Positions 45,391 to 55,000 of a DNA stretch of 64,000 nucleotides are shown here, one piece after another. Source of the stretch: Planctomycetales bacterium (GTDB taxonomy: Bacteria; Planctomycetota; Planctomycetia; Planctomycetales; Planctomycetaceae). Both the position numbers and the translations under genes were made by a program. The stretch covers positions 62,001 through 126,000 of the forward strand of contig JAPLOA010000055.1 of the NCBI GenBank assembly GCA_026400835.1. Direction: 5' to 3'. How positions within the stretch are numbered: position 1 is the first letter of the stretch; each line of letters opens with the position of its first letter. The notes beneath the pieces are model-generated. The model did no database searches. It was given only the letters and a program-made list of their open reading frames with translations, and was not told the DNA's origin.

Positions 45391-46635
45391 CTACCGGCCC
45401 GCCTCTGACCATTCTCTGGTCGCTTCAACAATGCGGGTCATGTCGCTCAGATCGAAGTCATCCGCTACCGGAATCGACAGGACATGACTCTCCAGCCACG
45501 CAGCATCCTCGCTGTCAGCAGACACCGAGTTCCGCAGCACCGGATGCAATGGCCAATGGATCGAACAAAAGATTCCGCGCGAGGCCAGAAACGATCGCAG
45601 TGAATTTCGAGACTCAGTATCCGGCATCAGAATGTTGTGAAGCAACGGCACTTCGTCTTCGCGAAAACGGACCAGCGGCTCCCCAACCATCAGATGAGCC
45701 TGAAGAAAACGCTGATTCGAACACCGTTGCTCAGCCATTCTCGAAGGATCGCTGGCCAACATCTGAGCCAGTGACTGACTTGACATGTCTGAAACTCGCC
45801 AGCCTCGGTCCATCATGTTTTCCGCTTCGCGGAGGTCACGCCAGTCTCGTGAGCATCCTCGCAACCACGTCGAAAGTCCGTCTTCCGGTTCATAAACCGG
45901 CGAATGCAGTCCCTGCACAACGCCTCCATCGGCGATACGAAATGTCTTGCGAAGACTTCCAAATCTCCAGGAGCCAGCAACATTAACGCGAGGAATCAAT
46001 TGATGAGAGACGTCTTCCAACAGGATACACTCTGAAGAAACATCGGGCTCTTCGCTCCTGTGGCCGAAGTAGTGAAGATAGACCAGTGCATCACCAGGCT
46101 CTGTGCCGTTTGGCCATTGAGACTGCAGCTTTCTGTCGACCGAATAAAACATCAACGGTGTCTGCGGAAAACGTTGTTGCATGGCCTCGATCAACGACCA
46201 GCAGACAAAGGTCGGCAACCAGACTCTTTTCGGGCGAACTGCATCTCGAATCAGCCACGTGAACGCAGCTCGACCAGAACTAAAATAAGTTTGCTGCTGT
46301 CGCAATGGGACCAGTCGACTCGCAATGAGGCGTTTCTCCGTTGGCGAATTCGTTGCATCAACAGCCTTGGCTTCGCTGTTCTTAGCAGCGATGGCGCCTT
46401 GCGACTCCAACTGCCCGACCAGGGCTCGAGCGGCGGACAACAGCGTTTGCGGAACAAGAGTTCGAAAGTCTCCACGAAACTCACGCAGCAGCTTTTCACC
46501 GTCATAAACGCGATAGCAGAATTTGTGTTCGGAGTAATAGCTTGCATCGGGCTCAGCGACGACGCGGTATTTCGGCTCCAGTCTCATCCGCAGCCAGCAA
46601 AACGTCTGACGCTCATCAGTGATTTCAAAAGTCAC
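45391..46635 (-). CDS. Divergent DegT-type PLP aminotransferase-like protein
   Basis: 414 residues with a GTG start. The first 90 residues (CWLRMRLEPKYRVVAE) are unlike DegT proteins and may be a separate small domain. From about residue 105 the DegT plan is recognisable: YFSSGRAAFTWLIRDAV, VWLPTFVCWSLIEAM, ALVYLHYFGH, LLEDVSHQLIP and WRFGSLRKTFRIADGGVV, where the lysine of SLRK is in the place of the Schiff-base lysine. The C-terminus (RGIFCSIHWPLHP) also fits. Likely a sugar or related aminotransferase. A 179-base gap separates it from the GT41 gene on the same strand. Confidence 0.75.
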   Translation of the reverse strand: MTFEITDERQTFCWLRMRLEPKYRVVAEPDASYYSEHKFCYRVYDGEKLLREFRGDFRTLVPQTLLSAARALVGQLESQGAIAAKNSEAKAVDATNSPTEKRLIASRLVPLRQQQTYFSSGRAAFTWLIRDAVRPKRVWLPTFVCWSLIEAMQQRFPQTPLMFYSVDRKLQSQWPNGTEPGDALVYLHYFGHRSEEPDVSSECILLEDVSHQLIPRVNVAGSWRFGSLRKTFRIADGGVVQGLHSPVYEPEDGLSTWLRGCSRDWRDLREAENMMDRGWRVSDMSSQSLAQMLASDPSRMAEQRCSNQRFLQAHLMVGEPLVRFREDEVPLLHNILMPDTESRNSLRSFLASRGIFCSIHWPLHPVLRNSVSADSEDAAWLESHVLSIPVADDFDLSDMTRIVEATREWSEAGR

Positions 46636-47141
46636 GACATGTGCCTGCGAGAAGATTAATAGACTCCCGAATTCCGAAGGGTCAGTCTACTTCAAAGCAC
46701 TTCTCCCGGTCAGCCCAACTCATCCGGCGAGGCCAAGTCACGTTGCCAGCCAGACGTGCATCTGTCGACGTGTCGTCGATTCTTCCCGTGTCTCGGGTCG
46801 CGGCGTCGGCAGATCTCTATTTCAACTTAAACAAAAACTCCGTTTGGTTACGCGCTTTGTCAAAATGACAATTCCGTCGACGCCGAAAAAACAGGGATTT
46901 GAAAGGCTTGCCAGTGAAAGTTTTCCAAAACTCGCCAATCGGCAAATTATGCCACACTGAGTGTTAGTCATAAAGTCTTTGTTAGTATGTATTTACGTTA
47001 ATAATGAGGGGCCAATGATAATCTGAATCACAATTGGCACACTTCTCGCATTATCAAATTCAACATGACAACAACAGATTCTGCTCGAAGTCGACAGAAC
47101 TGGGGCTTTGGAAGATTAGGAAACACAGGAGGTAGTGAGCC
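46636..47141. other. 506-base divergent region upstream of csrA
   Basis: Between the aminotransferase-like gene and csrA. AT-rich near 46970-47050. A weak promoter-like pair TTGTTA (46979) and TAATGA (47002) with 17-base spacing is present but not convincing. Short open frames look non-coding. Confidence 0.4.
47110..47130 (+). promoter_or_regulatory. Three GGA motifs at nine-base spacing in the csrA leader
   Basis: GGA occurs at 47110, 47119 and 47128, each exactly nine bases apart, the last forming the AGGAGG ribosome binding site of csrA (ATG at 47142). CsrA binds GGA in leader RNAs and often represses its own translation this way; autoregulation is inference. Confidence 0.45.
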
Positions 47142-47372
47142 ATGTTAGTACTGACACGAAAACCGGCAGAAATCATCCGCATCGGCGAAGACATTGTTAT
47201 CAAAGTGATAAAGACGGGGAAAGGGACTGTCAAGATTGGAATCGAAGCTCCCGCCAACGTCCGCGTGATGCGAGGCGAGCTGGTGGAAGACGAAGCACCA
47301 GCCCCTGTCATCCCGGCCTCTTTCAGTGTGGCTATGCGAGCTGTCTCAGACCAGTACCCTCATGTGGCCTGA
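47142..47372 (+). CDS. csrA: Carbon storage regulator CsrA
   Basis: 76 residues with an AGGAGG site. MLVLTRKPAEIIRIGEDIVIKVIK and VKIGIEAPANVRVMRGEL match CsrA throughout; the RNA-contact residues Leu4, Arg6 and Arg44 are kept. CsrA is a dimeric RNA-binding translation regulator of carbon flow, motility and biofilm. The C-terminal 25 residues (EDEAPAPVIPASFSVAMRAV) are longer than in the enterobacterial protein. No fliW or flagellar gene lies within the window; instead the S41 protease gene follows on the same strand about 100 bases later. Confidence 0.96.
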   Translation: MLVLTRKPAEIIRIGEDIVIKVIKTGKGTVKIGIEAPANVRVMRGELVEDEAPAPVIPASFSVAMRAVSDQYPHVA

Positions 47373-47475
47373 TCTGAAAGCTCAGAATTCCAAACCAATG
47401 CACATTCAACCCAACCTTTTACATTCATCAGTCCTGACAAAAAATCGAACGGATTCAATTAAGGAGAATAGGAAC

Positions 47476-49521
47476 ATGAACGCTTCAACACGACTCACGA
47501 TGACTCTGGCCGTCCTGACGATGGCAACAACTTCTTCAGTCTTCGGCCAGTTTCCTGACGAAGACAATTACTCAAGCCGTCAGCGATCTGCTCGCCCAGT
47601 CGCTCGCTCCACCTCGGAGGACTTCCCTGAGCTTCCAGCCAGCCTTTCAGAATTCTCAAGCCGTCGCATTTCGACGTTGACACCATCGGATCCATTTCGC
47701 CGTATGAATCGCGAAGGTCGAGACCTTCGCTCTCGTGACGGAGAACAGGTGCGATACCGAGTTCCACTCGACAACGACTACAGCATCATGCCAGTGGATC
47801 GATTCGATTCGCGAAGCACTGATCGTCCGATGTCGGAAGACGGTTACCCGATGGACGACTTCCGTCGCGAAACCAACTACGATCGAACCTACGATCCACG
47901 GTCAGAAGCCGACATTGACCAGAGATTTGAGCGGTTACCTGCTCGACGAACAAACAACGATCGCTACAGCCCACTGGATGAACGTGACCCCTTCGTTCCT
48001 GCTCCTCTGCCAGAAAGCCGATTGGATGATGAAGCGTCAAAGATCGACGAGCTGCTGACGATACGATACCAGAACCCGGTTACAGTGCGGGCCATCCGTG
48101 CGATGTCAAACAATCAGGCTCTGTCGTTGTTCGCCGAAGTCTCTCAGAAGATTGACGAACGATCGCTCGAGCCGACCAGCTACGACGTGCGAGTTCGACG
48201 TGCTCTGCGAAACCTGTCGATTGCTCTGGATAATCCTGCCTTTGTGAACGGTCTTGGACTCTCAGCGGATTCGTTCCAGATGGACGGTTTCCGAAACACT
48301 TTGGCTCGGTTGGCCAGTAGCGGTCAGGTTCGAAGTTACACAGATGCGTCAAACGTAATGAAGACCGTGATGAGTCAGGCTTCGTCAGTCAAGGGTTTGA
48401 CCTCAAGCGTTGTTGGTTTTGAGTTTGCAAATGCCAGTATTGATACTCTTGATAAGTTCTCCGGTCTGGAACCTGCCGATCCTGCTTCACGGAATGGTGC
48501 GGAACTGTCCGGAATGAAGAGTGCCGCTCTGGAAGAAGAAATCGTGGGTGTTGGTGTTGAAGTTCGCGAACATGCCGACGGACTGGTGGTTGTGAAACCA
48601 CTGCGAGGTGGCCCAGCCGCTGAAGCCGGTCTGCAGACAGGCGACATCATCCTGAGCATCAATAACCGTGAAATTATGGGAATGAAGATGGCGACGAGTG
48701 TTGACCTGATGAAGGGAACGAGTGGCAGCCAGATGAAGATCCGGATCTATCGTGAAGGAAAGGGTGAACGTGACTTTGTGCTGACTCGTCGTAAGGTGCG
48801 AGTCTGGACAGTGAACGATACGAAGATTCTGAATGGTACCGATGTTGGCTACCTGAGCCTCAGCCGATTCTCACAGAGTTCTACTGCGGAACTTGATCAG
48901 GCTCTGAACGGCCTGCACGGCAGCGGAATGAAGTCTCTGATTATCGACCTGCGAGGAAATCCTGGTGGGTTGCTGACAACCTGTGTGGAAATCAGTGACC
49001 GTTTTCTGGCCTGCGGAACGATCGTGACAACCCGAGGACGACTGAGTGGTGACAACATGGTGGAACAGGCAACCTATGCCAAAACATGGAGTGTACCTCT
49101 GGTTGTTCTGGTTGACGGTGACAGTGCTTCGGCCAGTGAAATCTTCGCTGCTGCTGTTCAGGACAACAAACGCGGAGTTGTTGTCGGAACGAAGTCTTAC
49201 GGAAAAGGTTCTGTTCAGACACACTTCCCACTGAGTGCCATGGGTGGTGATCTGCGACTGACGACGGCTCTGTTCTACTCCCCGAACGGACGCAAGATGG
49301 CGGGCGAAGGTGTCACACCAGACATTGAAGTGAATGACCGTGACGGAGTGGTGAATGGTGACGATGTTCTGATTGAAGCGGTTCGAGTTGCTCGTAGCCA
49401 GACTTTGAAAGATATGGCTAAAGCTTCTGGAACCTGCCGACCTCAGAATCCTTCAGCGGCTCGAAGTTCCTCCCTGAACAATATTGTGGATCCAAACCAT
49501 ATCGCAACGACAGTTCGCTAA
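47476..49521 (+). CDS. S41-family C-terminal processing protease with PDZ domain
   Basis: 681 residues from the ATG at 47476, which follows AAGGAG and starts a signal peptide (MNASTRLTMTLAVLTMATTSSVFGQ); an upstream in-frame start lies inside csrA. Residues about 30-175 are a disordered Arg/Asp-rich segment. Then a helical part, a PDZ domain (about 355-440, GVGVEVREHADGLVVVKPLRGGPAAEAGLQTGDIILSINN), and the S41 catalytic core with GYLSLSRFSQSS, LIIDLRGNPGG, the nucleophile in DGDSASASEIFAAAVQD and the catalytic lysine in GTKSYGKGSVQ. Such proteases trim or degrade exported proteins from their C-termini. A terminator follows. Confidence 0.93.
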   Translation: MNASTRLTMTLAVLTMATTSSVFGQFPDEDNYSSRQRSARPVARSTSEDFPELPASLSEFSSRRISTLTPSDPFRRMNREGRDLRSRDGEQVRYRVPLDNDYSIMPVDRFDSRSTDRPMSEDGYPMDDFRRETNYDRTYDPRSEADIDQRFERLPARRTNNDRYSPLDERDPFVPAPLPESRLDDEASKIDELLTIRYQNPVTVRAIRAMSNNQALSLFAEVSQKIDERSLEPTSYDVRVRRALRNLSIALDNPAFVNGLGLSADSFQMDGFRNTLARLASSGQVRSYTDASNVMKTVMSQASSVKGLTSSVVGFEFANASIDTLDKFSGLEPADPASRNGAELSGMKSAALEEEIVGVGVEVREHADGLVVVKPLRGGPAAEAGLQTGDIILSINNREIMGMKMATSVDLMKGTSGSQMKIRIYREGKGERDFVLTRRKVRVWTVNDTKILNGTDVGYLSLSRFSQSSTAELDQALNGLHGSGMKSLIIDLRGNPGGLLTTCVEISDRFLACGTIVTTRGRLSGDNMVEQATYAKTWSVPLVVLVDGDSASASEIFAAAVQDNKRGVVVGTKSYGKGSVQTHFPLSAMGGDLRLTTALFYSPNGRKMAGEGVTPDIEVNDRDGVVNGDDVLIEAVRVARSQTLKDMAKASGTCRPQNPSAARSSSLNNIVDPNHIATTVR

Positions 49522-49654
49522 GTCTTCGTGACAACCGGCTGTCTCGATAAGTCGACCAAAGCCTGAGCCATGATGGTTCAGTGGTCGAACGGTTTGATTC
49601 CTTAGTGTTCAGAAGGACCCTGATCATGCAGCAGAACAAAAGTTCAAAAACCTG

Positions 49655-49695
49655 AAACCGGCTGACTGAATTTTATCGGTCATCCGGTTTTATGC
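49655..49695 (+). terminator. Rho-independent-type terminator after the S41 protease gene
   Basis: AAACCGG-C-TGAC (49655-49666) pairs with GTCA-T-CCGGTTT (49679-49690), an 11-bp stem with one mismatch and a 12-base loop, followed by a short T-rich run. It lies about 135 bases after the protease stop. Confidence 0.7.
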
Positions 49696-49811
49696 TTTAG
49701 GGCTTCGAGTTATCAGCGGAGGCAAGTTCCTTCTTCCCCCCCCCTTCATCTTGCTTTGTGACTAAGTGTCCCATTGATCCATGAATCCCCTGCCGGCAGA
49801 ACTCAGACCGG

Positions 49812-50060
49812 TCACCTGAACGCTGGCCTGAATGGACCGGAGAAATCAATAACGGTCTGCCCGAATCGCAATGCATGGACGCTGCGGGCACCGGTTACGC
49901 CCGGAATCACCCTCACGTAGTAAGTGCCTGCCGCAAGGTTTATCAGCGTGATGGTGTCAGTGCTGGTGCCGATTCGAACTGTCAATACGAGTCTCCCTGG
50001 ACTTGTACAGTTCGAGATCCAAATGCTGAGTCATTGCGGATAGCTGGATCGTCCCCGACG
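49812..50060 (-). pseudogene. Decayed PPC-domain fragment with a frameshift
   Basis: On the minus strand QHLDLELYKSRETRIDSSN is followed by a stop in that frame, while in the next frame RIGTSTDTITLINLAAGTYY and VRVIPGVTGARSVHALRF continue as the second half of the same kind of domain. Together they make a recognisable bacterial pre-peptidase C-terminal (PPC) domain end, but split by one frameshift and lacking a start. It lies just downstream of an intact PPC gene, so it is probably a lost domain or neighbour copy. The rest of 49696-49811 shows nothing. Confidence 0.65.
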
Positions 50061-50125
50061 GCCGCAAGCGGGCGTTTCCGGGGCGCGGAATAGGTTGCCT
50101 GCGATCCCAACGATCACCAAAACAT

Positions 50126-51487
50126 TTAGCCAGCGACATTCAATCTGAAGTTAAAGTTTCCACTAGCGCCAATCACGTTGATGCGGTAGTCCAAGTCGGC
50201 AGTGAGGTTCACTCGCAAGATCGCCTTGTTAGTAAAGTCGACGGTACGCGTTGCGATCAAACGATTGTTTGAATCGCGAATCTCAACAAGTGAACTTCGC
50301 AACGTCGTACCAAGGTTGGTCAGTTCAATCCGATACGAACCACTTTGTGTCGCACGCATGACGTACTCCTTGCGACCATTTCGTGTTTGGTCAAAATCTT
50401 CAGCAGAGTTGTTGCGACCCAGGGTCAATCTCTCTCGGGCACCTTCGTTACTGGATTCGGTGACACCTCGGACCGATACGGTGTACGCACCTGTCGTCGA
50501 CGAAACTCCGCTTACGCGAATGAAATAGCGGCCTGAACCAATGGTTAAGGTCAATCGACTATTCGTTCCTGCGCCGCCATCATCGTCACCAGTGACCCGT
50601 CGTCCTCGTTCGTCGTAGATATCAATATAAGTGTCGAGCTGGCTGCCGGACGAGCTGGTGACATCAATCGTAAAACGCTTTGTGCCGAGGTTGTCAAAAC
50701 GGAACAAGTCCTGGTCGCCGGCTCGTTCGATAACGCCAGACCTGCTGCCCGAAACACTGTTGACATTCGACCCGGTCAACGGGATCGCCGTGGCTCTCGC
50801 AAAGACTGTGTTTTCGTGATCGTCGATCGCCGGCACGGTGGACGTTGGGCGGACAGACACTGTGTATAAGCCAGCAGGACTACTGGCGTGCCCCTTTACT
50901 TCGATGTAGTACCAACCTCTGGCGAGTGTCTTAATTATCTGACTGTTGAGCGAATTGCCGGCATCGTCATTGCTCGCAATCTCCTGACCGGCTGCGTTGA
51001 ATAACCTCATCATTGGATCCAGGGTACTCCCTGCACGTTGGCTAACATCGATTTTCATCGTTTGAGTCCTCGAAAGCCCGCCGACATAGAACTTGAAATA
51101 GTCAAGGTCGCGAGCACGTTCGATCGTGCCGTTCATCGAGCCCGTATTCGACAAGCCGAGCCGAATTTCAGTTGCCGATTGACGGTTATTCCCATGATCA
51201 TCGCCAGAATTGCGTTGGAACCCTGAACCGGATCCAGTGCTGCCGTAGACGTTCGCGCTGTAACTCTCTGTCCCGAACGAGCCTGCAATGTCCGCAGTTC
51301 CTGGTGTATTATTGGGCTCCACGTCGAAGGAGGGTGTCGACTGCAGGGCTGCGGTATTGAGCGTGTTCGCGCTCATCACGACTCGGCTTTCCAATCGCTC
51401 ACCGAATGCCTCCTGCTGCGTCATCTTCAGACGAACACGACGAGGCTTGCGGTTTCCAAAAATTGCAGTGATTGCTGACCAGACCAT
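50126..51487 (-). CDS. Secreted PPC-domain protein with planctomycete N-terminal motif
   Basis: 453 residues from the ATG at 51487, chosen for its GGGAG site; the frame stays open 63 codons further upstream. After a short basic start (MVWSAITAIFGNRKPRRVRLK) comes FGERLESRVVMSANTL, the R-LE-R-x-x-S-A motif seen at the N-terminus of many large exported planctomycete proteins, where it seems to take the place of a classic signal peptide. At least two, probably three, PPC domains follow (YFKFYVGGLSRTQTMKIDVS...GWYYIEVKGH; ERAGDQDLFRFDNLGTKRFTIDV...GRYFIRVSGVSS; and a weaker C-terminal one). PPC domains are beta-sandwiches of secreted proteins. No catalytic domain. Confidence 0.85.
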   Translation of the reverse strand: MVWSAITAIFGNRKPRRVRLKMTQQEAFGERLESRVVMSANTLNTAALQSTPSFDVEPNNTPGTADIAGSFGTESYSANVYGSTGSGSGFQRNSGDDHGNNRQSATEIRLGLSNTGSMNGTIERARDLDYFKFYVGGLSRTQTMKIDVSQRAGSTLDPMMRLFNAAGQEIASNDDAGNSLNSQIIKTLARGWYYIEVKGHASSPAGLYTVSVRPTSTVPAIDDHENTVFARATAIPLTGSNVNSVSGSRSGVIERAGDQDLFRFDNLGTKRFTIDVTSSSGSQLDTYIDIYDERGRRVTGDDDGGAGTNSRLTLTIGSGRYFIRVSGVSSTTGAYTVSVRGVTESSNEGARERLTLGRNNSAEDFDQTRNGRKEYVMRATQSGSYRIELTNLGTTLRSSLVEIRDSNNRLIATRTVDFTNKAILRVNLTADLDYRINVIGASGNFNFRLNVAG

Positions 51488-51708
51488 TCTTATGCTCCCG
51501 TCGTCTTCCTGAAAAATTAAGCGTTTCGACCTTATTTCAGAGCCGCCTAATAGGACATGCGAAATCGGGGTGAAATCGGGCTCAAACTTTCTTTCAGAAT
51601 TTGAGCAAGGCTTTTTTTTCCACGCAAAAAACAACTTCATGACCATAGCCTGGGGCAGCAGTTCGTCCCACTGCACCTGTGTGTCAGGCAGGGTGTTGAT
51701 TAAATCCT

Positions 51709-51778
51709 AACCCGCTGCGTCAGCGAGGGATTGCTTGTCAAAACGCGGCAACTTTATCCCTCACGGACTTTTCGGGTT
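51709..51778. repeat. Inverted-repeat element, AACCCG..GCGTCAGCGAGGGAT family
   Basis: AACCCGCTGCGTCAGCGAGG (51709-51728) faces an inverted relative at 51755-51778 (TATCCCTCACGG...TCGGGTT). The same family is seen at 57556-57751. It lies in the 609-base divergent gap between the PPC gene and the kinase gene; nothing else was recognised there. Confidence 0.75.
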
Positions 51779-52096
51779 ATAAAAAACCATTAAATCAACA
51801 GCCTGTCAGGGCCAGGAGGAATTTTTCCACAAAACAAAACAAGTCTTCAGCAATGGTGAGCCAGCTGACAGACAAAAACCGCACTTATAGATGTAGGCTG
51901 GGCGTTGCGAGGGACAGCCGCACTCTGCAGAATTCGACGCACTCAAGGAAACAATTTGGCAAAAAGTATTGAGTCGCGCCGGAAATTTGTTTCATGCATT
52001 CGAACGCTTGTGATGAGTCAAACGCATGGCGAAGATTTTTTCCTTTCTGTTTTGTCCTGAGACCCACCTTTGCGAAACTGGATTGCGCGGGTTTGA

Positions 52097-55000
52097 ATGG
52101 ATCCGAAAATGACAGACGACGATATCTTCATCAAAGCCATCGAGTTTCCCGATGCCGCTGACCGTACTCGTTACCTCGACATGGCGTGTGACGGAAACGA
52201 AGCACAAAAAGCGCGCGTAGCGTCTCTGCTGCGTGCCCATGAAGAAGCCAGTCGTTTTCTGACCACGCCAGCCATGTCAGAGCTGCGTGCCCAGGTGCAG
52301 GAGATTCGAGACAGCCACCTGGAGTCGGAGCAGGACAAGGCGTCGTTAGGCGCTGCAGATGAGGCAACGGTTCAAACCGCTGACTTGCGAAACCAGCAGC
52401 TTGGTGCCTCGGAACCAGAGGACGATGACCGGGAGACTGTGGACGAGGAATTCAAGAAGTATCTTTCCCCCTCCACGCGACCTAACTGGCTCGGGCGGCT
52501 TGCACACTATGAAATCGAGGCCATTCTCGGACACGGTGCATTTGGAGTTGTGGCAAAAGCTTTTGACGAGAAATTGCATCGCGTTGTCGCAATCAAGATG
52601 TTGCGGCCCGAACTTGCGACGATATCTCCACCTCGCAAACGCTTTATTCGTGAAGCACGCACTGCGGCGGCTGTCACCCATGAAAACATTGTTGGCATCT
52701 ATGCGGTTGAAGAAGATCCTGTTCCGTACCTCGTGATGGAATTCGTTCCGGGGCAGACGCTCCAGGCACGACTCAATCAGAAGGGGCCACTCGAGATCCC
52801 GGAACTCCTGACGATCGCTCTGCAAGTCGCTCGTGGACTCGCAGCCGCTCACAATGCCAAGCTCATTCATCGCGACATCAAGCCAGCCAACATTTTGCTG
52901 ACCTGCGATCCGGTCGACCGTACCAAGATTTCTGACTTCGGACTTGCGCGAGCTGTCGATGATGCCAGTCTGACTTCCAGTGGTTTGATCGCGGGCACTC
53001 CGCTCTACATGGCACCAGAGCAGGCACGAGGCGAAACGCTGGACAGCCGCGCGGATTTGTTCAGCCTTGGCAGCGTGATGTATCAGATGGTTTGCGGACG
53101 GCCTCCGTTTCGCGCAGCCACCACCATGGCCGTGTTGAAGCGAGTCTGCGAAGACACTCCGCGGCCGATCAAGGATCTGATTCCGGAAGCTCCGGAGTGG
53201 CTTTGTGCCATCATTAGTCGCTTGCTGGAAAAAGACCGCGACGATCGCTTTCAGACGGCCGAGGAAGTCGTCGAGATCCTGGAACGATGCCAGCGTGAAC
53301 TACTGGCAAGCGGGGTCGTCAGCTTTCCTGTGCGTCGAAACGCAAATCGCCGGACGGCAAACGACTCATGGAGGTCACGGCTTTCGATCTCTCAAATTGT
53401 TTCCATTTTTGCACTGCTTATCCTCATTCCAGCCGCATATTGGCTGCTCCGTGGCCGCGGTGAAGCAAACAGTGAAACGAACACGCCCCCTGATTCTGTG
53501 AAAGCGAATGTAGCGTCCGCCGGATTATCGTCGTCTGTCGGGTCCGATACGGCGTCGCAGTCGGAGTCGGATACTCAGTCGCTTCTGTGGACGAATGGAC
53601 GGCTCGTCAGTGGTCAGATCAGAACCATCGCCAATTCTACCCCTGAATCGTACCGGCTGGAGTTCTCGATAAGAGGCAATGACTCCAAGATGTTCATGGT
53701 TGTGTTTCCGATCGCCGGCCGTCAGGCGTGCCTGACTTTCGGAGGATTTCGTGAAAAAGGAGCTCCGCTGTACGGGCTGGAGAAAATTGACGGAAAAGGT
53801 CTGTTCGAAATTTTCCCAAACGCTGTCGGTGATTTCTTTGTCGACAACCAGTCGCATCGAATCAGTCTGACCGTCACTCCAACATCAGTCTCCGCCACAC
53901 TCGACGGGAAGCCAATTGTCAATTGGACTGGCGATGCCAGTCAGCTAAGCACCTATGATTGGCTAAGGCCGCATCTTTACGGTCGGCTGTTTATCAATCC
54001 GTTTGGTTCAGAATGGGAGATTACTGATCTAACGCTCGAACCGCTGAGCGATCCAACTCAGCAAACTTCGACCGACCAGGAAATCATCAATCTCGTGCGT
54101 TCTGCGGGCGGACGAATGACGCTGGGAGAGCCTCCATTCGCTGGGACCAGCTTGACAGCCATCGAGAATCCACGGCCCTTGTCGTCCGACGTCGTTCATT
54201 TCGATTTCCGCCGATCGAAACTCAACGAAGGCAAAGAATTTGGCGACGAGCAGCTCACTCGTCTTGCAGAACTGCTGGAGCTTCGCCCGGACATAAAGAT
54301 TGGCGTACTGAATCTTGTTGGAACCAGTGTCAGCAACACCGGACTGCTGACGCTGGAGCAGGTGCCAGTCACGGAGTTGATGATTTACAACACTCGCGTC
54401 AATGGAAATCAGATCGCAGAGCAACTCGCAACGTTTCCAATCAGCGACTGGGATTTTGGTTCGTCGATAAGTTCCGATTCTCTCGCTGTTCTTGCAAAGA
54501 ACCCAAATCTGCGTGGAATCTCGCTCGATAGCGAGACAGTTGATGCACAGTCGCTGTCAGTCTTTGCGAATTCGAAGCTACGTCGGCTGCAACTGTTCGG
54601 CCGTGAGAACCGCAGCCTTCCTACAGTTGATCAGTTGTCCGGTCTCACCGAACTAACGGATCTTTTTCTGCCGAACTACGAATTGGGATCTGATCCCAAC
54701 ATGCTGAGAAGTCTTCAAGAGAGTCTTCCGGGAGTCAATATCCACACGAAGAGCTACACGGACCGCCTGCCGCTTCCGCGTGAGTATCCCGAGAGCGACC
54801 TGGATATCATATCACTTGTGGAGTCTGTCGGCGGCGAAATTCATCAATATCGGCCAGAGGGTTTGGTACGGGTACGTGCGGCGAACAATCGGACGCTTGC
54901 ACGATCAAATGGCGCGATCAATATCTACGCATCCTCAAAGCCGGAGTTTGACGACTCCAAACTGCTGGAACTCACTGCGATATTGAAACACCGCCCGGAT

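Noticed and set aside
46979-47007. Promoter-like TTGTTA-17-TAATGA upstream of csrA
   Set aside because: Both boxes are poor matches and planctomycete promoter consensus is not certain, so not listed as a promoter.
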